A DNA stretch of 64,000 nucleotides from JAMXLO01 sp963749575 (GTDB taxonomy: Bacteria > Pseudomonadota > Alphaproteobacteria > Acetobacterales > Acetobacteraceae). Positions 27,172 to 36,552 of the stretch are shown here, piece by piece (position 1 is the stretch's first letter; every line of letters begins with the position of its first letter). A model generated the notes under the pieces. The model searched no databases and was not told where the DNA came from. It was given only the letters and a program-made list of their open reading frames with translations. The position numbers and the translations under genes are program-made. The stretch is taken from NCBI GenBank assembly GCA_963749575.1, contig CAVVNM010000013.1, forward strand, positions 558,001-622,000. The letters are read 5' to 3'.

Positions 27172-28749
27172 ATGTCGTCAAACCCGTTCGTTGCACCGCT
27201 GTTGCTCTGCGGACTGCTCTGCGTCGCCGCGACATCGGCGTACGGGGAAAGCCCGACCAAGGTCCTCGAAGTGGTGCCGAGTGCGGATGTGGCAGAGCTC
27301 GACCCCGCACGCGCTGCCAACCAGATCGGGCGCATCTATTCGCAAATGGTGTTCGACACGCTGTTTGCACTCGACCAGTCGTTGTCACCAAAACCGATGA
27401 TGGTGGATGAGGAAGTCATCAGTCCCGACCGGCTGGGCTACCGTTTCACCTTGCGCCCGGGCCTCAAGTTCCACGACGGCAGCCCGGTCACCACACGCGA
27501 CGTGACAGCCTCGCTGCAGCATTGGATGGACGGCAGCGCGACTGGGGGCGAGCTGAAATCCAAACTCGCGGCGATCAACATCGTCGATCCGCAGACCTTC
27601 ACGCTCACCCTGAAGCAACCGTTCGGTCTGCTGGAGTTTTTGCTTGCCGGCGCGGGTGCGCCGATTGCCGGAATCATGCGCGAGGCGGACGCCAAACGCG
27701 ATCCCTCGGTGCCGATGACCAATCCGATCGGTTCTGGCCCGTTCCGCTACGTCGCCAGTGAGCGGGAAAGCGGCCATCGCGTGGTGTTCGAGCGCAACGC
27801 CGACTACATTGCGCGCACGGAACCGCCGGACGGTGCGGCCGGTGCACGCATCGTCAAGGTCGATCGGGTCGTGTGGCAGATCATCCCCGATCCGGCCACA
27901 GCAGCGAACGCGCTCGTCACCGGCGAGGTCGACTTCTGGGACACGGTGCCCTCCGACATGGTGCAGTTTCTGAAGCAGCACGGCGTCACGGTGCGTCGCA
28001 CCGCCTCGCTGCCGTCGGTCGCGTGGATCCGGCCGAACTTCGAGCTGCCGCCGTTCAACGATGCCCGCGCCCGCCAGGCACTCGCGCTGCTGGTCGATCA
28101 GAAGGAGTTCATGCAGGCGGTCGCTGGCGAGACGCCCTGGTCCGTCTGCTATTCGTTCAGCGTGTGCGGCTCGTTGCTGGGGACCGAGGTGGGATCCGAG
28201 CCATACCGCAACACCGATGTCGCCAAAGCCAAGCAACTGCTGGCCGAGGCTGGTTACAGGGGTGAGCCGGTGATTGTGCTCGGAACTCCGCAGCTGCCGA
28301 TCATCAATGTGATGTCGCAACTGCTGGCGCAGCGGCTGCGGGATGCCGGTGTGAATGTCGATCTTCAGATGGGTGATTGGACGACCGTGTTCCAGCGTCT
28401 GACCACCCGCGGCAAGGGCGGCTGGAACGTGACTGCCACGTATTCCCTGGGCGGCACGGCGTTCAATCCGCTGACCAATTCGGTGCTCGATACGTCATGC
28501 GGACCGAACTCCAGCAGCCGGATGGGCTTTCCCTGTGATGCCGAGGGTGAAGAGTTGCGCCGGGCCGTGCTTGCGGCGCCGGACGAGGCGGCACGGAAGG
28601 CGGCGTTCGAGACATTTCAGAGACATATGTGGCAGTTCATCCCGTTGGTGCCCGCGGGCCAGTTCGACCAGCAGAATGCGTATGGCAAGAACGTATCGGG
28701 CGTGCTGGGCGGCTACGTGATCAGCTATTGGAACATTGCGAAGATGTGA
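27172..28749 (+). CDS. ABC transporter substrate-binding protein, peptide/opine family (SBP_bac_5)
   Basis: Periplasmic family-5 solute-binding protein of 525 residues, starting MSSNPFVAPLLLCGLLC with a signal peptide ending near SAYGES. Characteristic stretches are LRPGLKFHDGSPVT, PIGSGPFRYV and ARQALALLVDQKEFM. GGAGGGG lies just upstream of ATG 27172; a long open frame extends further up but contains no start of comparable quality. As with the LivK-like gene, no permease or ATPase gene is adjacent. Ligand unknown; oligopeptides, nickel or opines are typical for this family. Confidence 0.9.
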   Translation: MSSNPFVAPLLLCGLLCVAATSAYGESPTKVLEVVPSADVAELDPARAANQIGRIYSQMVFDTLFALDQSLSPKPMMVDEEVISPDRLGYRFTLRPGLKFHDGSPVTTRDVTASLQHWMDGSATGGELKSKLAAINIVDPQTFTLTLKQPFGLLEFLLAGAGAPIAGIMREADAKRDPSVPMTNPIGSGPFRYVASERESGHRVVFERNADYIARTEPPDGAAGARIVKVDRVVWQIIPDPATAANALVTGEVDFWDTVPSDMVQFLKQHGVTVRRTASLPSVAWIRPNFELPPFNDARARQALALLVDQKEFMQAVAGETPWSVCYSFSVCGSLLGTEVGSEPYRNTDVAKAKQLLAEAGYRGEPVIVLGTPQLPIINVMSQLLAQRLRDAGVNVDLQMGDWTTVFQRLTTRGKGGWNVTATYSLGGTAFNPLTNSVLDTSCGPNSSSRMGFPCDAEGEELRRAVLAAPDEAARKAAFETFQRHMWQFIPLVPAGQFDQQNAYGKNVSGVLGGYVISYWNIAKM

Positions 28750-28969
28750 GGCACAGCCAAATCGGTTGTGCGGGCCGAGAACTCGCACGCCATGGCTCGC
28801 CGGCAGGAACCGGCCGTCGAGCGGACTGCCGGGTGCCGTGCGGCTGACAGACTCGCAGGATGGCACGTCGCCGCCGCCGGCCCCCGATGCACCAGGTTCA
28901 CTCTGGCCCAGTTGTTTGCGGCCGAACCAAATGAGGGCGCGCGCAAGCGGCCACTCCGCATCCTGCTCG

Positions 28970-30910
28970 TTAGAACCTATAGGCCACCGACAACTGCCCG
29001 TTGACGCCGGTGCTGCCGTCGCCTTGCACCGCGTTCACACCCGCCTTCACCCCGAACGCGCCGTGCTGCGCAGCGACGCCCACGCCACCCTCGAGCAGGT
29101 AGCGGCTGTCATAGGCCGCATACTGGCTCACCGTGAAACCATACAGGCTGCCGCTGCTGGCCACATGGGTGTTGCCCAGCGCCAACTCGGCGCCAAGCGT
29201 GACGGTCGGCGTGATGGTCCACCCGCCCAGAGGTTGCGGAGCCAGTCCGACGTCGACCCCGGCCAGCAGGCTGGAAGCGGTATGGCTGATGCGAGCCATA
29301 TCCAGCGCCAGCTCACTGCCGGCCTCGTCGAAGCCGCCCAACGTGACATGGGCGACCCTGATGCCTGCCTGTGGCGTGACAGTGAACGCGGCCAGGTGGA
29401 TCACGTCGCCCAGCACCGCCTGCCCGCCATAGACCACGCCAGACGTCGTGCCACGTGCGGTTCCCAGCCCGCCGCCGATTGGCCGGTTGCCCTGATAGTC
29501 AACCCCGCCGATGTCCGCGCGTGCCGCCACGAATGGCCCCTCATCCAGCGAGCCGAAGGCGTAGCGTCCGCCGATGGTGCCCAGCACGGTTCCGACATCG
29601 GCATTGGCGCCGGCGCTGCCCACAGTGCCCCAATCGTAGCCGATGGCCAGGTACACGCTGGTCCGCGTATCGATGCGATAGGTCGCACCCATCACCGGCC
29701 CGGCATTCTGCTCCGAACTGCCTGCCGCGCCACCATGCGCGGCGGTGGCAAAGGTGCCGCCCAGTCCGGTCAGCCAGATGCGGGTCTGCCCCTCGGCAAG
29801 GTCGCGCCCGTCGGCATAGGGCGCGAGCGCGACATCGAGCCACAGCGGCTGGCGCAGCAGATAGGCCGCGGCGTCGGCGTTCACCTGGCCGCCGACCTGC
29901 GCCTGCACGCCGCCCAGCGTGCCCGCGTCGATTGCCGACTGCAGATAATAGTTGAACGCGGTATACGTGCCGGACAGCGGCGAGTTCTGCAATTCGTTCA
30001 GCATCGCGGCCCCGGCAGCGGCGTTACCGACGAACCCGCTCTGGCCCGGCAGGGTCAGGTAATCGACCATCTTGGCGCGCAGCACGTAGATGTCGGCTTG
30101 GCTGAGCCCCAGTCCCAGGGTCAGGTAGGCGTTGATTGACCCGTACGACGCGACGACCTGATCGAGCGCGGCCTGCAGGAAGCTTGACTGCACGCCCAAC
30201 GTGGGAGCGACGATCGCGGCCGCCGCGTCACCCTGGATCGCCCGGATCGCGGCCAGCTCGGCCGCTATCTCCCCGGCCTCGTACCGATTGGTCGCCAGGT
30301 AGTCGTTCGCGAGCGTCGCCGGTGCCACGCCGGCGATGCTCTGGAGCAGGGCCGATGTCCATCCGGTCCGATCCTTGCCGGCCGAACAGTGGTACAGCGC
30401 TGCGTCGGCGGAATGCGCCAGGTCGATCAGCACCGTTCCGAAACCCGCCCGCATAACCGGATCGGTCACGAACGCACGGTACTGCGACTCGAACTGAGCC
30501 ACCGCGGCGGCCTGGGTGGTGAGCGATCCCGGCGGAGGCGGCGATGGGGTGCCATAGATGTTGACGTTGGTATATGCCGCGCCGGTCGGCACTCGGTCCG
30601 GCGTCATGGCGATCTCAGAGGGCGTGCGCAGATCGATGTCGCGCGTGATGTGCAGCGATGTCAGGGTGGCGAGGTCCGCATTGCTGACGTTCAGCACCCC
30701 GGAGCGATAGAATACGCCGGTGCGCATGACGCCGTCGTTGGCAGTCGTGTCGGCAAATCCGGTGCCGCCAAAGCGCGCCGCGATGCCCGCAAGGTCGCGG
30801 AAGTTCTCATCGGATGCCAGGATGGGCGTGGCAATCACCTGCTGCGCCAGGGAGTGCGCGACGGCCAGGCCGAACACGGCCGGCATCGCACAAAGCAGAA
30901 TGCGTCGCAT
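28970..30910 (-). CDS. Tyrosine phosphatase fused to autotransporter beta-barrel
   Basis: A 646-residue protein with three parts. Residues 1-22 are a Sec signal (MRRILLCAMPAVFGLAVAHS). Residues about 25-290 are a Y_phosphatase3-like domain: NFRDLAGIAARFGG, FYRSGVL, DLRTPSEI and the P-loop HCSAGKDRTG with Cys175 and Arg181. Residues about 385-646 form an outer-membrane autotransporter barrel, rich in alternating Gly/aromatic strands and ending in VAYRF with the terminal Phe that BAM recognises. The passenger phosphatase should be displayed on or released from the cell surface. The start has AAGGTGG upstream. It is monocistronic. Phosphatase activity toward protein or lipid phosphates is inferred from the P-loop. 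Confidence 0.88.
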   Translation of the reverse strand: MRRILLCAMPAVFGLAVAHSLAQQVIATPILASDENFRDLAGIAARFGGTGFADTTANDGVMRTGVFYRSGVLNVSNADLATLTSLHITRDIDLRTPSEIAMTPDRVPTGAAYTNVNIYGTPSPPPPGSLTTQAAAVAQFESQYRAFVTDPVMRAGFGTVLIDLAHSADAALYHCSAGKDRTGWTSALLQSIAGVAPATLANDYLATNRYEAGEIAAELAAIRAIQGDAAAAIVAPTLGVQSSFLQAALDQVVASYGSINAYLTLGLGLSQADIYVLRAKMVDYLTLPGQSGFVGNAAAGAAMLNELQNSPLSGTYTAFNYYLQSAIDAGTLGGVQAQVGGQVNADAAAYLLRQPLWLDVALAPYADGRDLAEGQTRIWLTGLGGTFATAAHGGAAGSSEQNAGPVMGATYRIDTRTSVYLAIGYDWGTVGSAGANADVGTVLGTIGGRYAFGSLDEGPFVAARADIGGVDYQGNRPIGGGLGTARGTTSGVVYGGQAVLGDVIHLAAFTVTPQAGIRVAHVTLGGFDEAGSELALDMARISHTASSLLAGVDVGLAPQPLGGWTITPTVTLGAELALGNTHVASSGSLYGFTVSQYAAYDSRYLLEGGVGVAAQHGAFGVKAGVNAVQGDGSTGVNGQLSVAYRF

Positions 30911-31084
30911 AGCTACCACCTTGCGAGCGGCATGCGGGCGCGGCAGCACCGGGCGGTGCCGATCGGTCGCATAGCCGGGCGGTTTTCGCCGTCACATCGC
31001 TGGCGCGCCGGACCTCGCCCGCGCATCCTCGCGGAACATGGTTAGAGAAGCGCTAAGGCCGCAACGTTTGCTGCCGCTTGGGTC

Positions 31085-31687
31085 TTATCCGCCGCGCGCC
31101 AGCCGCCGATCGACGAAGTCGAGGCGGTCCTGGCCCCAGAAGATCTCGTCGCCGATGACGTAGCTGGGCGCACCGAATACGCCGCGGTTGAGCGCGGCCT
31201 GGGTATCGGCGGTGCGGCGCTCTGTCCAGCGTGGTTCGGCGCCGAGTTTCATTACCGCATCGGCGTCGAGACCGATTTCGGCGATCAGGCGGGCAAGCGT
31301 TGCAGGATCGCCGGGGTTGAGTTCGTCCTGCCACACCGCGCGCAGCACCCGGTGCGCCAGCTTGATGGCGGGCGCGTCGCCCTGGGTCTCGCGCAGTCCG
31401 ATGACGCACGGGGCGGTGAGCGTTTCGCTGGAGGGGAAGTGTTTCGGCTCGACGTTGATCGGCACGCCGAGAAAGTCGCGCCAGCGGCGGAGCTCAGTCA
31501 GCCGATACACCTGACGCTGCGGCGCGCGCTTCGGCAGCGGCAGGCCGCCGGAAGCAGGGAAGATGGTGCCGAAGTCCACCGGATAGATGCGCAGCGACGC
31601 GCCGTGCTTCGCCGCCAGCGTCTCGATCCGTGCGGCGCCCAGGTGGGTCCAGGGCGAGTTCAATGAGGCGTAATAGTCGATGTGCAC
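31085..31687 (-). CDS. 2-hydroxychromene-2-carboxylate isomerase / DsbA-family oxidoreductase
   Basis: A 200-residue thioredoxin-fold protein of the kappa-GST-like HCCA isomerase family. It begins MHIDYYASLNSPWTHLGAAR, where the Ser replaces the DsbA cysteine, and contains RGVFGAPSYVIGDEIFWGQD, the hallmark C-terminal motif. HCCA isomerases act in naphthalene degradation with glutathione, but many homologues have other roles. It is divergent from the nitrile hydratase operon with a 127-bp gap. Confidence 0.88.
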   Translation of the reverse strand: MHIDYYASLNSPWTHLGAARIETLAAKHGASLRIYPVDFGTIFPASGGLPLPKRAPQRQVYRLTELRRWRDFLGVPINVEPKHFPSSETLTAPCVIGLRETQGDAPAIKLAHRVLRAVWQDELNPGDPATLARLIAEIGLDADAVMKLGAEPRWTERRTADTQAALNRGVFGAPSYVIGDEIFWGQDRLDFVDRRLARGG

Positions 31688-31814
31688 GACAGCGCTCTCC
31701 CGATTGCGGGCACGATCCTGATCGCGGCCGGCGACTCGAGCAAGGCATGCTTGCCGGTCGCGACGTTACAGCGGTAGCGTTCCCGAACATGGGTGGCGGG
31801 AGGAGACGGACGCG

Positions 31815-32453
31815 ATGGGCGCGCATTCCGGGCACGATCACGACCACGCGGAAGGGGACGTTCCCTCCGACATGGAACTTCGGGTGAAGGCGCTGGAATC
31901 GCTGCTGGTCGAGAAGGGCCTGGTCGATCCGGCGGCGCTGGACGCGATCGTCGACATGTACGAGAACAAGATCGGACCGCGTAACGGCGCCCGCGTCGTG
32001 GCGCGTGCCTGGTCAGACACGGCCTACAAGGCGCGATTGCTGTCCGATGCCAGCGCGGCGATCGCCGAGCTCGGCTATACCGGCGCGCAAGGCGAACACA
32101 TGGTGGCGCTGGAGAATACCCCGAGCGTGCACAACATGGTCGTCTGCACTCTGTGCTCCTGCTACCCGTGGCCGGTGCTGGGCCTGCCGCCGGTGTGGTA
32201 CAAATCGGCGGGTTACCGGTCGCGCGCGGTGATCGATCCGCGCGGCGTGCTGAAGGAACTTGGTCTGGACATTGCCGACGACGTCGAGGTCCGCGTCTGG
32301 GACTCGACCGCCGAGATCCGCTATCTGGTGCTGCCGGAACGGCCGGCGGGGACCGAAGCGATGGACGAGGATCAGCTCGCCGCGCTGGTATCGCGCGATG
32401 CGATGATCGGCGTCGCCAAGGTGGCTGCGCCGGCGACGGACATAAGCCGATGA
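31815..32453 (+). CDS. nthA: Nitrile hydratase subunit alpha (cobalt type)
   Basis: Catalytic subunit (212 residues) of nitrile hydratase, which hydrates nitriles to amides. The metal-binding claw VCTLCSC is at residues 110-116; Cys111, Cys114, Ser115 and Cys116 would coordinate the metal, with two cysteines oxidised in the mature enzyme. Thr in CTLC, rather than Ser, indicates the cobalt class. A His-rich start (GAHSGHDHDHAEGD) is unusual and may help metal loading. Its stop overlaps the beta subunit start (ATGA). A GGAGG element precedes the ATG. Confidence 0.95.
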   Translation: MGAHSGHDHDHAEGDVPSDMELRVKALESLLVEKGLVDPAALDAIVDMYENKIGPRNGARVVARAWSDTAYKARLLSDASAAIAELGYTGAQGEHMVALENTPSVHNMVVCTLCSCYPWPVLGLPPVWYKSAGYRSRAVIDPRGVLKELGLDIADDVEVRVWDSTAEIRYLVLPERPAGTEAMDEDQLAALVSRDAMIGVAKVAAPATDISR

Positions 32454-33109
32454 ACAGCGTTCATGACATGGGCGGCATGCATGGCATGGGACCGCTCGGA
32501 TACGCGGCAAGCGAACCGGTGTTCCACGCGCATTGGGAGGCGCGGATCTATGCGGCCTCGTCCGCGGTGGGAGCATGGCGCCGATGGAACATTGATGCGT
32601 CGCGCCATCAGCGCGAGCAGATTCCGGCGCCGGACTACCTGCGCATGAGCTATTATCAGCATTGGTATTTCAACCTGACCACGTTGGCCGTGCAGCACGG
32701 ACTGATTACCGCGGCGGAGCTCGCCAGCGGCAAGCCGGACCCCGGTTCGGCAAAGCTGGTACCGCCGCTGACTGCCGACAATGTGGCCGAGATGAGAGCC
32801 GAGGGCAGCCCGAAGCTGCGCCCGGTTGCAGCGCAGCCGCGTTTCCAGCCGGGCGCAGCGGTGCGTGCCAGGAACATGCATCCGACCGGTCATACGCGGC
32901 TGCCGCGTTATGTGCGTGGCAGAACCGGCGTGATCGAACGCCACCACGGGGCGCACGTGTTTCCGGATTCGAACGCGCAGTTTCTCGGTGAGGCGCCGCA
33001 GCACCTCTACACGGTGCGGTTCGCTGCGCGCGAGGTGTGGGGCGAGGCTGCGCATACGCGCGATGCGGTGTACCTCGATTTGTGGGAAAGCTACCTTGAG
33101 CCAACCTGA
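32450..33109 (+). CDS. nthB: Nitrile hydratase subunit beta
   Basis: A 219-residue beta subunit forming the heterodimer with NthA. It starts MNSVHDMGGMHGMGPL, the conserved N-terminus of the family, and has SYYQHWYFNLTTLAVQHGL and the C-terminal SH3-like barrel with HTRLPRYVRGRTGVIERHHG. The ATG overlaps the alpha stop, and its 3' end overlaps the activator gene by 14 bp, so all three are translationally coupled. Confidence 0.95.
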   Translation: MNSVHDMGGMHGMGPLGYAASEPVFHAHWEARIYAASSAVGAWRRWNIDASRHQREQIPAPDYLRMSYYQHWYFNLTTLAVQHGLITAAELASGKPDPGSAKLVPPLTADNVAEMRAEGSPKLRPVAAQPRFQPGAAVRARNMHPTGHTRLPRYVRGRTGVIERHHGAHVFPDSNAQFLGEAPQHLYTVRFAAREVWGEAAHTRDAVYLDLWESYLEPT

Positions 33110-33464
33110 TCGCGCAGGGGAACTGCCCGGACTGCCGCGCGATGCATCCGGTCCGGTGTTCGCCGCGCCCTGGCAGGCGCAGATGTTCGCGTTGACGGTG
33201 CAGCTTTCCGGCGCCGGCTGCTTCGCCTGGACGGAATGGGCGGACGCGCTCGGGGCCGAACTGCGGCAGGCGGCGGAACGCGGCGAACCCGACGATGGTT
33301 CGCACTACTATGAACATTGGCTGGCCGCGCTGGAACGCCTGACGGCAGCGAAGGGCCTCGCCGATCGCGCGGCATTGCAAGCGCGCAAGGCAGCGTGGGC
33401 CAAAGCGCATCGGGCAACCCCGCATGGCCAGCCGGTAGTGCTCGGAGCTCGGGGATCGCGATGA
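33096..33464 (+). CDS. Nitrile hydratase accessory protein (activator, NthE/P14K-like)
   Basis: A 122-residue protein homologous to the small activators that carry cobalt and swap subunits during nitrile hydratase maturation. It reads SQPDRAGELPGLPRD, then FAAPWQAQMFALTVQL and HYYEHWLAALERL, resembling the N-terminal half of the beta subunit as expected. The best start is a TTG at 33096 inside the end of nthB; no ATG fits. Its stop overlaps the ATG of the next gene (ATGA). Confidence 0.85.
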   Translation: MSQPDRAGELPGLPRDASGPVFAAPWQAQMFALTVQLSGAGCFAWTEWADALGAELRQAAERGEPDDGSHYYEHWLAALERLTAAKGLADRAALQARKAAWAKAHRATPHGQPVVLGARGSR

Positions 33465-34315
33465 TGCAGTGGCGGATCGGCGACGTGACGGTGACCAAGG
33501 TCGTCGAGCTGGAGGTGACCGGCGGTAGCCGCTTCATCCTGCCGCAGGCGACGCGTGAGGCGATTCAGCCGATCGCCTGGTTGCGACCGCACTTCGCCGA
33601 TGCGGACGGACGGCTGCGCATGAGCATCCACAGCTTCGTGGTGCAGACGCCGGCGCGGCGCATCGTGGTCGATACCTGCCTTGGCAACGATAAGCAGAAT
33701 CGGCGGATACCGACGTGGAACGACCTGCACGGGCCGTTTCTCGACGACCTTGCGGCGGCGGGGTATCCGCGCGAGTCGATCGACACCGTGCTGTGCACCC
33801 ATCTGCACGTGGACCACGTCGGCTGGAACACGATGCTGGTGGACGGCAGGTGGCTGCCGACATTTCCGCGGGCGCGCTACCTGATGGGGCGGATCGAGTA
33901 CGAACACTGGTCGCGTCCGCAGGGGCGCGAGGACATGGTCGCGGTGTTCGGCGATTCGGTGGCCCCGGTATTCGACGCGGGGCTGGTTGATCTGGTGGAG
34001 ACCGATGCGCAGGTCTGCGAGGAGATCGACCTTGTCCCTACAATTGGCCATACGCCGGGTCATGTGAGTGTGCGCATCCGCTCGCGCGGTGAGGCGGCGC
34101 TGATCACCGGCGACTTCATGCACCACCCGTGTCAGATCGCCCATCCGGAGTGGACGTCCACCGCGGACTCCGATCCGGAGATGGGGCAGCGGACGCGGGA
34201 GCGGATGTTCGGGGAACTGGCTGGGGCGCCGGTGCTGGTGATCGGCACCCACTTCGCCGGCGCGACGGCAGGGCGGATCGTGCGGGATGGGGCGACCTAT
34301 CGGCTGGATGTTTGA
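33461..34315 (+). CDS. MBL-fold metallo-hydrolase
   Basis: Metallo-beta-lactamase-fold enzyme of 284 residues with the dinuclear site motif THLHVDHVGWN (HxHxDH). Further ligands lie in GHTPGH, TGDFMHHP and the final GTHFAGAT. It starts on the stop of the nitrile hydratase activator, making it the fourth gene of that operon. No signal peptide. It may hydrolyse an ester, lactone or amide produced in the pathway; that is inference from position. It converges with the SDR gene across an inverted repeat. Confidence 0.9.
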   Translation: MMQWRIGDVTVTKVVELEVTGGSRFILPQATREAIQPIAWLRPHFADADGRLRMSIHSFVVQTPARRIVVDTCLGNDKQNRRIPTWNDLHGPFLDDLAAAGYPRESIDTVLCTHLHVDHVGWNTMLVDGRWLPTFPRARYLMGRIEYEHWSRPQGREDMVAVFGDSVAPVFDAGLVDLVETDAQVCEEIDLVPTIGHTPGHVSVRIRSRGEAALITGDFMHHPCQIAHPEWTSTADSDPEMGQRTRERMFGELAGAPVLVIGTHFAGATAGRIVRDGATYRLDV

Positions 34316-34330
34316 CCCGCAGGTATTCGG

Positions 34331-34398
34331 CAAGGATCACACGGAGAACACCGTCCTCCGTGGCTTTGGCCGCTCGGCGCCCTCCGTGTGAAACCTTG
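34331..34398. repeat. Inverted repeat between converging genes (terminator-like)
   Basis: Arms CAAGGATCACACGGAG (34331-34346) and CTCCGTGTGAAACCTTG (34382-34398) are reverse complements apart from one mismatch/indel. A second CTCCGTG half lies in the loop. It fills the gap between the converging MBL-fold and SDR genes and shares the CACGGAG core with the repeat at 8999-9095. Likely a dispersed palindrome acting as a terminator. Confidence 0.65.
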
Positions 34399-34403
34399 CT
34401 TGC

Positions 34404-35315
34404 CTACCCGAGCTTCCCCATCTTCCGCAGGCTTGCCTCGACCGTGCCCATGAGCCCGGTATATGGCTTCGCCTTCGACAGATCGCGAATGGTGCCGATC
34501 TTCTCCGCCACCATATCGACGGTCACCGGCTGATCGGGATCGAACTGCACGCCTTCGGACTGGAAATACTGCACCCGCGCGTAGTTGCCCGCCGTCGCGG
34601 CGATGATCTCGCCGTTGGCGTCACATTCCTCGCTGCACAGCCAGGCTACCGCAGGCGAAACGAACTCCGGCCGCATGTACTTGATCATGTGCGGCGGCAG
34701 CAGCGCCTCGGTCATGCGCGTATTCGCCGACGGCGAAATCGCGTTGCACAGGATGTTGTATTTCGCGCCTTCCAGCCGCAGTACGTTGATCAGGCCGTTC
34801 ACCGCCATCTTCGCCGCGCCATAGTTGCTCTGACCGAAGTTGCCGACCGTGCCGGAGCCTGACGTGGTGACGACGACCCGGCCATATTGCTGCTTGCGCA
34901 TGACTGGCCACGCGGCTTTGGTGCAATACACGGTGCCCATGTAGTGCACCTGCGAGGTGAACTCGAAGTCCTCCATCGTCATGTTGTTGAACGCCTTGTC
35001 GCGCAGGATGCCGGCGTTGTTCACCAGGATGTCGCAGCGGCCCCAGGTGTTCATCGCGGTGTCGACGATGCCCTGCGCGCCTTGCATGTCGGCGACGGAA
35101 TTGTAGTTCGCCACCGCCTGACCGCCGGCCGCCTTGATCTCGGCGACCACCTTGTCGGCCACCGCGTGCTGGCCGCCGCTGCCATCCACCGCGCCGCCCG
35201 GATCGTTCACCACGACCTTGGCGCCGCGGCTCGCCAGCAGCATGGCATGCGAGCGGCCGAGGCCGGCACCGGCCCCAGTCACGATAGCGACGCGGTCGTC
35301 GAAACGGATGGTCAT
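34404..35315 (-). CDS. SDR family NAD(P)-dependent oxidoreductase
   Basis: Short-chain dehydrogenase of 303 residues. The cofactor motif TGAGAGLGRSHA is at residues 13-24 and the active site has YGAAK with SGSGTVG upstream. The insertion VVVNDPGGAVDGSGG is typical of the 3-hydroxyacyl-CoA dehydrogenase domain of the peroxisomal multifunctional enzyme type 2 relatives, so the substrate may be a 3-hydroxyacyl-CoA. It is divergent from the luciferase-like monooxygenase gene with a 72-bp gap. Confidence 0.9.
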   Translation of the reverse strand: MTIRFDDRVAIVTGAGAGLGRSHAMLLASRGAKVVVNDPGGAVDGSGGQHAVADKVVAEIKAAGGQAVANYNSVADMQGAQGIVDTAMNTWGRCDILVNNAGILRDKAFNNMTMEDFEFTSQVHYMGTVYCTKAAWPVMRKQQYGRVVVTTSGSGTVGNFGQSNYGAAKMAVNGLINVLRLEGAKYNILCNAISPSANTRMTEALLPPHMIKYMRPEFVSPAVAWLCSEECDANGEIIAATAGNYARVQYFQSEGVQFDPDQPVTVDMVAEKIGTIRDLSKAKPYTGLMGTVEASLRKMGKLG

Positions 35316-35387
35316 GGATGGGGTCCCTCCTGGTCGGATGATGGTTGCGGGCGTATCCTACTGCCCGGTAACCCCAAGAGGCCACCC

Positions 35388-36542
35388 ATGAGCTACCTGC
35401 GCAGCGGCATCTTCCTGGCGCCGTTCCATAACCTGACGGAGAACCCCACGCTCGCGCTCGAGCGCGACATGGAGCTGCTGCAGCACATCGACAGGTTGAA
35501 CTACCACGAAGCGTGGATCGGCGAGCACCACTCGGGCGGCTTCGAAATCATCGCCTGCCCGGAGATGTTCATCGCCGCGGCAGCCGAACGCACGCGGCAT
35601 ATCCGGCTGGGCACCGGCGTGGCGTCGCTGCCGTACCACAATCCGTTCATCCTCGCCGACCGCATGGTGCAGCTCGACCACATGACCCGCGGACGCGCGA
35701 TGTTAGGCGTCGGGCCGGGCGCGCTGGTGCACGACGCGCTGAAGATCGGCATCGAGGCGGCGGATCAGCGGCCGATGATGAACCAGTCACTCGACGTGAT
35801 CATGCGGCTGCTGAAGGGCGAGATCGTCACCGAGAGAACCGACTGGTACAACTTGGTGGACGCGCAGTTGCAGCTTCCTTGTTACACGCAGCCGATCATG
35901 GAGATGGCGGTGGCGGCGTCGCGTTCACCGACCGGCGCGCTGGCGTCAGGGCGGCACGGCATCGGCATGTTGTCGATCGGCGGCACCAGTCCCGAGGCGA
36001 TGGAAAAGCATACGCTGAACTGGAGCCTCTACGAGGAGCAGGCACGCGCCAACGGCCATGTGCCGGATCGCAGCAAGTGGCGGCTGGTGACGCTGATCCA
36101 TGTCGCGGAGACGCGCGAGAAGGCGAAAGAGAACGTGAAGTTCGGATTGCATCCGTTCCGTGACTATTTCTCCGACGTGGGCACGTTCCCGATCGTGCCG
36201 GCCGATATCGCCGATCCGTACACCTACCTGGTGGACAGTGGCGCCGGCTGCATCGGTACCCCGGACGATGCGATCGCGTATATCGAGAACCTTCTGAAGG
36301 GATCAGGCGGGTTCGGCGCGATCATGGAGCTGGCGCACAACTGGGCGGACTGGGATGCGACCAAGCGCCACTACGAACTGATGGCGCGGTTTGTGCACCC
36401 GCACTTCCAGCGCTCACGCGAGCTGCGTCGCGATTCGTATGCCTACGCGCGGGATCATCACGTGGAGTTCGCCGGACAGGCGAGCGCTGCCGTTCAGGCG
36501 GCGATCGACGGACTGGCGGCAAGAAGGGAGGCGGCGGAGTAG
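35388..36542 (+). CDS. LLM-class flavin-dependent oxidoreductase (limonene monooxygenase-like)
   Basis: Bacterial luciferase-like monooxygenase of 384 residues using reduced FMN. Family features are WIGEHHSGGFEIIACPEMF, RLGTGVASLPYHNP, RAMLGVGPGALVHD and SPTGALASGRHGIGML. A different branch from the NtaA-type enzyme at 6820-8169: shorter and closer to LimB or alkanal monooxygenase alpha. No reductase partner is nearby. It ends 10 bp before the converging PEP-CTERM gene. Confidence 0.9.
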   Translation: MSYLRSGIFLAPFHNLTENPTLALERDMELLQHIDRLNYHEAWIGEHHSGGFEIIACPEMFIAAAAERTRHIRLGTGVASLPYHNPFILADRMVQLDHMTRGRAMLGVGPGALVHDALKIGIEAADQRPMMNQSLDVIMRLLKGEIVTERTDWYNLVDAQLQLPCYTQPIMEMAVAASRSPTGALASGRHGIGMLSIGGTSPEAMEKHTLNWSLYEEQARANGHVPDRSKWRLVTLIHVAETREKAKENVKFGLHPFRDYFSDVGTFPIVPADIADPYTYLVDSGAGCIGTPDDAIAYIENLLKGSGGFGAIMELAHNWADWDATKRHYELMARFVHPHFQRSRELRRDSYAYARDHHVEFAGQASAAVQAAIDGLAARREAAE

Positions 36543-36552
36543 GCGCCGGACC

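Noticed and set aside
28736..30139. A 467-codon plus-strand open frame opposite the phosphatase-autotransporter
   Set aside because: No domain and low-complexity Arg/Gly/Ala composition; it is the antisense shadow of a well-supported gene.
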